In this document: piece after piece, positions 1-6,776 of the stretch
How positions within the stretch are numbered: position 1 is the stretch's first letter
Layout of the letters: each line of letters begins with the position of its first letter
Position numbers and translations under genes: made by a program
DNA from: Flavobacteriales bacterium
Lineage (GTDB): Bacteria; Bacteroidota; Bacteroidia; Flavobacteriales_D; Sanyastnellaceae
DNA length: 7,033 bases
Assembly (NCBI GenBank): GCA_015663855.1
Contig: DQRJ01000149.1
Span: 1 to 7,033 of the forward strand
Direction: 5' to 3'
The notes under the pieces: generated by a model
Told to the model about the DNA's origin: nothing
Seen by the model: the letters and a program-made list of their open reading frames with translations, nothing else
The model's database searches: none

Positions 1-1851
1 ATTATTTTCTCGTCTAATCGCCCAGACGAAGTATTAAGAGAGGATAGAGAAAACATACCTTTTCCGAAAGAGTTAGATCTTTATTTATGTCACATGGAGG
101 GGAAAATAACGTACCTCGAACGACTAGTACACACTTCTAAAATTGACGAGAGATACCCTATCCCACTACCGAATAGCGAATTCGTTTACCTCTCTGAGTA
201 TGAAAACGGAAAGCAAGAGACAAGCTGGGGATGGGCTGACAGTACTATTATAAGTATAGACACCATCATTCGTTATCGTCACTTTTTCGACACAAGAATT
301 CTATCTGAATTAGATATTCCCATAAGTAGTTTCGAGTGTGATACATCGAATGGCATTTGCTACGGCACGTCTACGATAATGCGTCACGCATACAGAGTAA
401 GCATCGGAAAAATGCCTCTATCGAAAGATAGATCTTCGGGTGTATTTGGTATATCAAACCCAAATACAGATGTAGATGCTGGGTTTATCCCTCCAGATTG
501 GAGTGAAGAATTTCAATTAACGGAGGCAGATATCCGAAATTATACGTTTGAGTTTGAGAAACGAATAGAGAAATCTAAGAACTTAAAAAAGGAAAACTCT
601 TCTGACACGAGGACTTCATCGCCAGAAACCAATGGAACTTATTCGGAAGAGTCAATACGCTTAAAACCGGTGCATTACCGATTAAATTTTTCTCTTCAGA
701 AACTTCAAAGTCAAGTAAGCAACGCTTTCGGTTCAAAGTTTTATAGGGCTTATGACGGCACAACTTCGTTTAATCCAGGTATTGGAAATGCAACCGAGAT
801 AAGAATAAGCGACCTGTTCGATGATTATCACATCATTGGGGGGTTTAATATTCCTGCAAATTTGAGTAACACTCTTGTAGGTTTGGCCTATTTCAATTTG
901 GACGGAAGAATTGATAAAATGATCTCATTCCAGCGCCAAGGGAAAACGGGTATTGACCCCTTGACCTATAGTATTCTTGAGACACAATCTCATTTCGCTC
1001 AGTACCGTCTCACCTTACCCGTTGATGAAGTTAGGAGTCTAAGGGCTTCATTTGGGTTAAGGCTCGATAGAGCTGTTACCCAAGGGACTGAGATGTTCAG
1101 CTTAACTACCCCTAATTCTTGGGCAAACCAAATCGGCATTAATATCGCATGGGTAAAGGATAATAGCCGGAGTCTCGCTTTAAATATCAGGGAGGGTACT
1201 CGAGCTAAGATTTGGGCTGAATACTACTTGGATGGATTTGATAAAAGCTTCGGAACAGTAGGGTTCGACTTGAGGCGCTACTTTAAAATATATGCAAACT
1301 CAATAATCGCAGTGAGAACAGGAGGAAACTGGTCCATAGGAGAATTATCTTTACTGAACCTCCTCGGAGGTAGCGATTACAGTTTGTCGATAGGGAATAA
1401 CTATGGGGCGCCTATAGATCCTAGACAGTCGTATGCATATCAAGCTAACATTACCCCAATGCGTGGCTTCGCTAACAACGCTAGGAACGGAAGTAACGCT
1501 GTCGTTTGCAATGTCGAATTAAGAATTCCTGTTTGGAGCACTATATTCTCTGAACCTGCAAAGACAGACTTTATCCGAAATTTTCAAGTCGTAGGATTTG
1601 CTGACATCGGTTCTGCTTGGACAGGCTTACACCCATATTCCGAAGACAATACTTTTAACAGTATAGTTTATGAAAACAACCCTATTACCGTAACAATAGA
1701 CAATAATAAAGAACCCATTATTTACGACTTCGGATGGGGCTTGAGGTCTAGAATGTTAGGATATTGGGTTAATGCAAACTGGGGATGGGGAGTAGATGAT
1801 AATCGGATTACCCCTCGTATATTCTCCCTCAGCTTAAATTTTGATTTTTAG
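1..1851 (+). CDS. TolB/PD40-like propeller fused to Omp85-like outer-membrane beta-barrel (5' partial)
   Basis: The reading frame is open from base 1 with no stop before the first ATG at 94. That ATG is therefore an internal Met, and the gene begins upstream of the window; 616 residues are visible. The first residues, IIFSSNRPDE, then DLYL, look like a blade of a TolB/PD40 beta-propeller, and blade-like sequence continues to about residue 185. A polar, charged linker follows (about 187-216). From about residue 255 to the end the sequence alternates in beta-barrel fashion and ends in NFDF, with the C-terminal Phe typical of outer-membrane barrels. Two hallmarks of the Omp85/BamA/FhaC family are present: MRGF at 487-490 (the RGF/Y motif of loop 6) and FADIGSAW at 533-540 (the xDxG strand motif). 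I infer a cell-envelope protein with a periplasmic propeller and an outer-membrane barrel. Substrate and role are unknown. No POTRA domain is visible; one could lie upstream. The next gene starts 24 bp downstream. Confidence 0.8.
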   Translation: MIFSSNRPDEVLREDRENIPFPKELDLYLCHMEGKITYLERLVHTSKIDERYPIPLPNSEFVYLSEYENGKQETSWGWADSTIISIDTIIRYRHFFDTRILSELDIPISSFECDTSNGICYGTSTIMRHAYRVSIGKMPLSKDRSSGVFGISNPNTDVDAGFIPPDWSEEFQLTEADIRNYTFEFEKRIEKSKNLKKENSSDTRTSSPETNGTYSEESIRLKPVHYRLNFSLQKLQSQVSNAFGSKFYRAYDGTTSFNPGIGNATEIRISDLFDDYHIIGGFNIPANLSNTLVGLAYFNLDGRIDKMISFQRQGKTGIDPLTYSILETQSHFAQYRLTLPVDEVRSLRASFGLRLDRAVTQGTEMFSLTTPNSWANQIGINIAWVKDNSRSLALNIREGTRAKIWAEYYLDGFDKSFGTVGFDLRRYFKIYANSIIAVRTGGNWSIGELSLLNLLGGSDYSLSIGNNYGAPIDPRQSYAYQANITPMRGFANNARNGSNAVVCNVELRIPVWSTIFSEPAKTDFIRNFQVVGFADIGSAWTGLHPYSEDNTFNSIVYENNPITVTIDNNKEPIIYDFGWGLRSRMLGYWVNANWGWGVDDNRITPRIFSLSLNFDF

Positions 1852-1875
1852 ACCTGACTAAATATCTTGCCAACC

Positions 1876-2295
1876 ATGGAACTATCCACATTATTTATAC
1901 TACTCGCTATAGGAATTTGTGCTGGCATTGCCAGCGGATTTGTAGGGATTGGTGGCGGACTGATAATCGTCCCTGCTTTAATCTATTTCTTAGGTTTAGA
2001 CCAACACACAGCCCAAGGAACAAGTCTAGCCCTAATGTTACCGCCCATTGGAATTTTAGCAGCGATGAATTACCACAGCGAACAATCTATAGAATGGACG
2101 TATTCTGCTTTAATAGCAGTTACGTTTATTGTCGGTGCGTGGTTCGGCAGCAAATGGTCGTTACGCCTCTCTCCCTCTTTAGTTAGATTAATATTTTCCG
2201 CACTTTTATTTTATGCCGGAATTCAGATGGCCTTGAAATCTCTTCGCGAGATGTTCCCGGATAGCTTTTCAGATAATTTCCCTGGCAATGGATAG
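1876..2295 (+). CDS. Single-repeat TauE/SafE (TSUP) family membrane transporter
   Basis: A hydrophobic protein of 139 residues from ATG 1876. A TTG at 1867 would add three residues, but neither site has a clear ribosome-binding site, so I prefer the ATG. The N-terminal segment with GIASGFVGIGGGLIIVPAL is the characteristic glycine-rich TauE/SafE signature, followed by QGTSLALMLPP. About four membrane segments are visible (roughly residues 4-38, 50-66, 73-93 and 101-118), then a short polar tail. TauE/SafE proteins usually have about 250 residues made of two such repeats and move sulfite, sulfonates or other organic anions across the inner membrane. This one has a single repeat, so I infer that it works as a homodimer. 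Substrate cannot be read from sequence. Its end overlaps the M20 hydrolase gene by 8 bp, suggesting translational coupling and perhaps a related substrate. Confidence 0.83.
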   Translation: MELSTLFILLAIGICAGIASGFVGIGGGLIIVPALIYFLGLDQHTAQGTSLALMLPPIGILAAMNYHSEQSIEWTYSALIAVTFIVGAWFGSKWSLRLSPSLVRLIFSALLFYAGIQMALKSLREMFPDSFSDNFPGNG

Positions 2296-3493
2296 AAATT
2301 CTTCTGACAACATGCTTGCTGATTTATTCCAAACCGCAGCCAACAAACTTGCTCCCCAATTGTCGAAATGGCGTAGGCATCTTCATGCAAATCCTGAGCT
2401 TTCATATGTAGAGTTCGAGACTATGAAGTTTGTGGCGAAAGAGCTCGAAAAGATGAATATTTCGTTCATCGACGGAGTCGCAACTACAGGAATAATTGCT
2501 ACGATAGAAAGTAATAATCCCGATTCGAGATTTATGGCTCTTCGGGCAGACATGGACGCTCTGCCAATTAAAGAATTGAACGATGTTCCATACGCTTCTC
2601 TCAACTCTGGTGTCATGCACGCTTGCGGTCATGACGCACACACGACCTTCCTATTAGGCGCTGCTCACATTCTTTCAACACACAAACAGCATTGGTCTGG
2701 CACTGTTAGATTAATTTTCCAACCTGGTGAAGAACGTCTTCCAGGCGGAGCTTCACTTATGGTTGCTGAAGGTGCACTTAAAAACCCCGTTCCCTCTCAT
2801 ATTCTCGGGTCTCACGTTTTTCCTGAGCTCCCAACCGGCCAAGTCGGTATGAGATCCGGTACTTATATGGCATCTGCTGACGAAATTCACTTGACAATTA
2901 TCGGAAAGGGAGGTCATGCAGCTCTTCCGGAAGATCAAGTAAACCCACTTCTCGTCGCCTCTGAAATACTTCTAGCTCTAGAAAAACTGATTTCAGAAAG
3001 ACCCGATAAATCGATAAAAACAGTTTTGGCCTTCGGATTTATTGAAGGGAAAGGAGCGACTAATGTAATCCCCAACTCTGTACATCTCCAGGGAACTTTT
3101 CGCTCTCTAGATGAAAAATGGAGGTTCGACTCTCATAAAAAGATGACTGATATCATCAACCAAATATGTGAAAACCGTGGAGCAAAGAGCGAATTAGATC
3201 TTAAAGTTGGCTACCCGAGTGTCTACAATAACCCTGAATTAACAGCTCGTATGCGTTCGAGCGCTATTACCTATTTAGGTCAGGAAAACGTTCACGACCT
3301 CCCCGAACGAATGACCGCTGAAGATTTCAGCTTCTATGCAAATGAAATTCCAGGATGCTTTTATCGAATCGGAACGTCAAGTCCTCACTCTGAACTAGGT
3401 CATAACGGACTGCACACACCGACTTTCGATGTAGATGAAGATTCTCTCAAACTAGGAGCAGGGCTTATGGCATTCGCTGCCGCCACTACCTAA
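2288..3493 (+). CDS. M20D family metallopeptidase / N-acyl-amino-acid amidohydrolase
   Basis: A 401-residue protein of the HipO/ILR1-like amidohydrolase group, which cleaves N-acyl or N-aryl amino acids or small peptide conjugates using a di-metal centre. Visible hallmarks are RRHLHANPELSYVE (29-42), ALRADMDALPI (84-94), HACGHDAHTT (111-120), QPGEE (145-149), H176 in the GSHVFPELPTG stretch, the dimerisation-domain motif GKGGHAALPE (206-215), MTAEDFSFY (342-350) and LHTPTF (375-380). By family knowledge the metal ligands should be C113, H115, E149, H176 and H376, with E148 as general base; all are present, so the enzyme looks active. There is no signal peptide, so it is probably cytoplasmic. 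Length is normal for the family. The start at 2288 overlaps the transporter gene by 8 bp; ATG 2312 is a possible alternative that would remove the overlap. The exact substrate is not predictable. Confidence 0.93.
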   Translation: MDRNSSDNMLADLFQTAANKLAPQLSKWRRHLHANPELSYVEFETMKFVAKELEKMNISFIDGVATTGIIATIESNNPDSRFMALRADMDALPIKELNDVPYASLNSGVMHACGHDAHTTFLLGAAHILSTHKQHWSGTVRLIFQPGEERLPGGASLMVAEGALKNPVPSHILGSHVFPELPTGQVGMRSGTYMASADEIHLTIIGKGGHAALPEDQVNPLLVASEILLALEKLISERPDKSIKTVLAFGFIEGKGATNVIPNSVHLQGTFRSLDEKWRFDSHKKMTDIINQICENRGAKSELDLKVGYPSVYNNPELTARMRSSAITYLGQENVHDLPERMTAEDFSFYANEIPGCFYRIGTSSPHSELGHNGLHTPTFDVDEDSLKLGAGLMAFAAATT

Positions 3494-3504
3494 ACGACTC
3501 GTTG

Positions 3505-5703
3505 CTAGTTCGCTACGTCGCTCAAAAACTTAACTCGCATTAACCTTAATTCGGCCTCTGAGTATGTCTCGTCAAACTCTACTAGGGCGGAGTTAATACC
3601 CTCGTCATCTGATTCGCTGAAAAACTCGAATAGTTCTTCCACACAATCTTCATCCATAGTCTCTTCAATACAGTGATCGATATTTAACTTCGTTCCAGCG
3701 GCAACAATTTGTTCTATTTCATTCAAAACCTCATCTCTAGTCAAGTTCGTGCGAGAAGCCATATCATCAAGATTCATTTTTCTATCGATTTGCTGAATAA
3801 TCGCAACCTTGTTCGACGACTTATTCGATGACGTTCTTACAAGTAAATCCTCTGCCCTTTCTATTTCATGTTCATCAACGTACTTCGAAATTAAATCTAA
3901 AAAAATTAAACCAAACTTCTTCGCCTTCCCCGCTCCAACACCCGTAATACGCAACAATTCCTCCTCCTTAATTGGATAGTGAATCGCCATCTCATCTAAT
4001 GAAATATCTTGAAAAATTACATAAGGAGGCAATCCTTTTTTGTCTGCCAAATCCTTTCTAAGTGTGACAAGCATTTTCCGAAGAGTAGAGTCTGCAACAC
4101 CGCCCTGTCCGCGACGAGTTTGGACCATAGTATCACCAGTATCAACATCTCTGTAATTCCTCTCCTCGGCAAGCATAACGGGCTTAGGATTCATAACAAA
4201 GTCATGACCTTTATCCGTCAATTTAAGAACTCCATATTTCTCTATTTCCTTCTGCAAAAAACCAATAACTATAGCCTGGCGAATTACACCATTCCAATGT
4301 CTGTCTGTTTTGTCTTTTCCTCTATTCCAAAAGGCACTCTTTTCGCCATCATAATCGTCAATTTCTCTATTGTGTTCACCAATAAGTAGAGCTGAAATAA
4401 ATTGCATTTTATGTGCCTCTTTATGCTCTAAAACCGCACTAATTACAGTATGAACCTCTTCTTGCCCATCATATTGTTGCTTAGGATAGCGAGTGTTATC
4501 GCAATTCAGAGCACCTGGGCCATTAATCTCATCGAATTCTTCTCCGAAGTAATGCAGTAGGAATTTTCTACGAGAAATAGATGTTTCAGCATACGCCATT
4601 ACCTCTTGAAGAAGTTGAGATCCTATTTCCTGCTCCGCTAATGGTTTCCCTTGAAGAAATTTCTCAAGCTTTTCTATGTCTTTATGGCTATAGAATGCAA
4701 TACAATGTCCTTCGCCTCCATCTCTTCCTGCTCTACCCGTTTCTTGATAATAGCTTTCAAGGCTTTTAGGAATATCATAATGCAATACAAACCTCACGTC
4801 GGGCTTGTCAATACCCATTCCGAAAGCTATTGTAGCAACAATAATATCAACATCTTGCATCAAGAATTGATCTTGAATACGACTACGTGTTTTTGAATCT
4901 TTACCAGCGTGATAAGGCAGAACTTTTATGCCATTTACTGCCAAAGTTTCAGCAATCTGTTCAACTTTCTTTCTACTTAGACAGTAGATTATCCCACTTT
5001 TTCCTTTGTTATTAAGAGCATGCTGAACTATTTGCTTAAGAGCATCTTTTTTAGGTCGCACCTCGTAGTACAGATTATCTCTATTAAATGAAGATTTGAA
5101 TAGATTTGCATCCACCATTTCTAGATTTTTTTGAATATCCTGTTGAACCTTAGGAGTGGCTGTGGCCGTAAGAGCAATGATTGGAACGTCTGCTATTTGC
5201 TTAATAATCGGACGTATTCTCCTGTATTCTGGACGGAAATCATGACCCCACTCTGAAATACAATGGGCTTCATCAACTGCTACAAAACTGATCTTTACTG
5301 ACTTTAAAAACTCAATATTACTCTCTTTCGTGAGTGTTTCTGGAGCTACATAAAGAAGTTTTGTGCGTCCTGAGAGAACATCTGCACGAACCATTTCAGC
5401 TTCAGACTTGTTTAATGACGAGTTTAGATAGTGTGTTATGGAAGGATCTTCATGATTACCCCTTAGGGCATCCACTTGGTTTTTCATAAGGGCAATTAGG
5501 GGCGAAACCACAATAGCTACGCCATCTAACATCAATGCTGGAAGCTGATAGCACATAGATTTACCCCCACCTGTAGGCATAATTACGAACGTATCATCCC
5601 CATCCAAGACGCTTTGTATTGCAAGCTCTTGCTCTCCTTTGAATTCTTTAAATCCAAAATATGTTTGTAACGCGGCTATTGGCGATTCATCAATAAGGCT
5701 CAT
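3505..5703 (-). CDS. recQ: ATP-dependent DNA helicase RecQ
   Basis: A 732-residue superfamily 2 3'-5' DNA helicase for recombination and repair. The order is: motif 0 YFGFKEFKGEQ (15-25), Walker A TGGGKS (44-49), motif Ia VVSPLIALMKNQ (65-76), DEAH (144-147) with the aromatic-rich loop SEWGHDFRP (150-158), motif III LTATATP (178-184), motif V TIAFGMGIDKPD (291-302), and motif VI QETGRAGRDG (320-329). The zinc-binding subdomain lies around 371-410, the winged helix around 465-500 (RHWNGVIRQA), and an HRDC domain around 541-608. A C-terminal extension of about 120 residues has a predicted helix-turn-helix near 643-670 and an acidic stretch (690-701). It is longer than E. coli RecQ (about 610) but similar to Bacteroidota RecQ proteins I recall. 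Three of the four zinc-binding cysteines appear substituted. The gene is divergent from the kpsF operon and convergent with the M20 gene, with 11 bp between stops. The ATG at 5703 places motif 0 at the usual distance. Confidence 0.96.
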   Translation of the reverse strand: MSLIDESPIAALQTYFGFKEFKGEQELAIQSVLDGDDTFVIMPTGGGKSMCYQLPALMLDGVAIVVSPLIALMKNQVDALRGNHEDPSITHYLNSSLNKSEAEMVRADVLSGRTKLLYVAPETLTKESNIEFLKSVKISFVAVDEAHCISEWGHDFRPEYRRIRPIIKQIADVPIIALTATATPKVQQDIQKNLEMVDANLFKSSFNRDNLYYEVRPKKDALKQIVQHALNNKGKSGIIYCLSRKKVEQIAETLAVNGIKVLPYHAGKDSKTRSRIQDQFLMQDVDIIVATIAFGMGIDKPDVRFVLHYDIPKSLESYYQETGRAGRDGGEGHCIAFYSHKDIEKLEKFLQGKPLAEQEIGSQLLQEVMAYAETSISRRKFLLHYFGEEFDEINGPGALNCDNTRYPKQQYDGQEEVHTVISAVLEHKEAHKMQFISALLIGEHNREIDDYDGEKSAFWNRGKDKTDRHWNGVIRQAIVIGFLQKEIEKYGVLKLTDKGHDFVMNPKPVMLAEERNYRDVDTGDTMVQTRRGQGGVADSTLRKMLVTLRKDLADKKGLPPYVIFQDISLDEMAIHYPIKEEELLRITGVGAGKAKKFGLIFLDLISKYVDEHEIERAEDLLVRTSSNKSSNKVAIIQQIDRKMNLDDMASRTNLTRDEVLNEIEQIVAAGTKLNIDHCIEETMDEDCVEELFEFFSESDDEGINSALVEFDETYSEAELRLMRVKFLSDVAN
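5639..5667 (+). promoter_or_regulatory. Candidate distal kpsF-tatC promoter inside recQ
   Basis: TTG (5639-5641), an 18-base spacer and TATGTTTG (5660-5667) match the Bacteroidota TTG/TAnnTTTG consensus completely. The element lies within the 5' end of recQ on the opposite strand and would give a leader of about 95 bases before the kpsF ATG at 5769. The -7 bases fall in codons for the conserved QTYF region of RecQ motif 0, so the match may be coincidental. Confidence 0.3.
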
Positions 5704-5717
5704 CGATGTTAAATTTG
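5686..5717 (+). promoter_or_regulatory. Candidate proximal kpsF-tatC promoter
   Basis: TAAATTTG (5710-5717), followed by C, is a perfect TAnnTTTG -7 element located in the intergenic gap 51 bases before the kpsF ATG at 5769. At the expected -33 distance there is only TTC (5686-5688, spacer 21) instead of TTG. A start from here would lie downstream of the in-frame ATG at 5706, which supports choosing ATG 5769 for kpsF. It sits back to back with the recQ promoter. Confidence 0.38.
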
Positions 5718-5724
5718 CTCACTA

Positions 5725-5754
5725 TAAAGATAAGCCGTTTCTGCTATTTTGCAA
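5725..5754 (-). promoter_or_regulatory. Candidate recQ promoter (Bacteroidota type)
   Basis: On the minus strand, TTG (5754-5752) is followed by 19 bases and then TATCTTTA (5732-5725). This matches the Bacteroidota sigma consensus TTG-N about 19-TAnnTTTG at every defined position but the last base. The expected transcript start would be about 15 bases upstream of the recQ ATG, giving a very short leader. The assignment is by pattern only. Confidence 0.5.
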
Positions 5755-5768
5755 CTTTAAATATATGT

Positions 5769-6776
5769 ATGCCTAGAAATAATTCATGTTCGCCCAATTC
5801 TAAGGAATCTATCCTTAAAAGAGCTATTCTAACTTTGAGTTTGGAGGCAGATGCAATTAATCGTCTTGCCACCAACTTAGATGATAATTTTGTGGATGTT
5901 GTTAACCTCATCCTGAACTCTTCAGGTAGGGTAATTATTACTGGGGTGGGTAAAAGTGCTGATGTCGGGAGGAAAATAGTAGCTACCCTTAATTCTACTG
6001 GCTCCCCTTCCCTATTTGTGCATGCTGGTGACGCTGTTCATGGTGATTTAGGTGTAATCCAAACCGGTGATGTCGTTCTCTGCCTCTCTAAGAGCGGACG
6101 GAGTGCCGAAATAATAGCTCTCGCGCCTTTATTAAAGCAGCAAGGACATCCAGTGGTGGGAGTTACTGGAATAGAGGACTCCCCTCTCGCGAAACAATCT
6201 GATTACGTATTAATCGCAGGGATAGACCCAGAAGCTTGTCCATTCGACCTTGCTCCGACGACGAGCACCGCCGTTCAGATGGCGTTAGGTGATGCCCTCG
6301 CGCTTTGTTTAATGGAAGCTCGTGGGTTCGGGGCGGAGGACTTTGCGAAATTCCATCCAGGGGGTGCTCTCGGGAAACGTCTTACCGTTAAACTCAACGA
6401 CCTATGTGATTCCGAGAGAAAACCTTCTGTAGGGCTTGATTCACCACTCCACGACGTGCTTATGTCCATGACCGAAGGTCGTTACGGAGCCACCGTGGTA
6501 TTAGGCGAGGACTCTTTGATATCGGGAATCATAACCGATGGTGATTTAAGGAGAGCATTCGCGAAAGGAAACGCTACGAATTTAACCGCTTTCGAAATAA
6601 TGTCGTCAAACCCAATGTCTATTGAAGGAAATGAGCTTGCTTCAGGTGCTGTTGTAGTATTTCAAGAAAAAGGTATATCCCAAATCATTATAACTGACGA
6701 AATTGGTAATTACGTGGGAATTGTACATATTCACGACTTAGTTAAGGAGGGAATTATTCAAATAACTTCGAAATGA
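5769..6776 (+). CDS. kdsD: D-arabinose-5-phosphate isomerase, KpsF/GutQ/KdsD family
   Basis: Converts D-ribulose 5-phosphate to D-arabinose 5-phosphate, the first committed step toward Kdo for the lipopolysaccharide inner core; cytoplasmic. From ATG 5769 the protein has 335 residues, near the usual 320-330. An in-frame ATG at 5706 would add 21 residues with no family similarity and would overlap the promoter region, so I reject it. An N-terminal SIS domain (about 40-185) contains ITGVGKSADVGRK (57-69), HGDLG (91-95), CLSKSGRSAEI (105-115), APTTSTAVQMALGDALA (162-178) and FHPGGALGKRL (195-205). K62, H91, E114 and H196 line up, with a constant offset of three, with the active-site K59, H88, E111 and H193 I recall for E. 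coli KdsD, so it should be active. Two CBS domains follow (about 208-265 and 274-330). The ATG of tatC overlaps the TGA stop (ATGA). The leader just before the ATG is AT-rich with no Shine-Dalgarno. A kpsF or gutQ paralogue role cannot be excluded. Confidence 0.94.
   Translation: MPRNNSCSPNSKESILKRAILTLSLEADAINRLATNLDDNFVDVVNLILNSSGRVIITGVGKSADVGRKIVATLNSTGSPSLFVHAGDAVHGDLGVIQTGDVVLCLSKSGRSAEIIALAPLLKQQGHPVVGVTGIEDSPLAKQSDYVLIAGIDPEACPFDLAPTTSTAVQMALGDALALCLMEARGFGAEDFAKFHPGGALGKRLTVKLNDLCDSERKPSVGLDSPLHDVLMSMTEGRYGATVVLGEDSLISGIITDGDLRRAFAKGNATNLTAFEIMSSNPMSIEGNELASGAVVVFQEKGISQIIITDEIGNYVGIVHIHDLVKEGIIQITSK

Noticed and set aside
1867..1875. TTG start for the TauE/SafE gene
   Set aside because: It adds only three residues and has no supporting ribosome-binding signal; ATG 1876 is the simpler choice, though TTG is not excluded.
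1917..2186. Open frame of 89 codons within the TauE/SafE gene
   Set aside because: It overlaps a clearly coding frame with conserved transporter motifs and has no recognisable features of its own.
3493..3503. Short inverted repeat AACGA-C-TCGTT as an intrinsic terminator
   Set aside because: The stem would be only about four base pairs with a tiny loop and no adjacent T-run, too weak for a terminator.
4009..4896. Plus-strand open frames opposite recQ
   Set aside because: They lie wholly antisense to a gene with intact helicase motifs, have no recognisable domain and look like chance open frames.
5745..5751. TATTTTG as a kpsF -7 promoter element
   Set aside because: It is one base short of TAnnTTTG and the nearest upstream TTG is 27 bases away, too far for a normal spacer.
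5706..5768. Longer kpsF start at ATG 5706, adding 21 residues
   Set aside because: The extra residues do not resemble the family, the start would lie three bases from the recQ ATG and overlap the candidate promoter elements. ATG 5769 gives the normal family length and correct active-site spacing.
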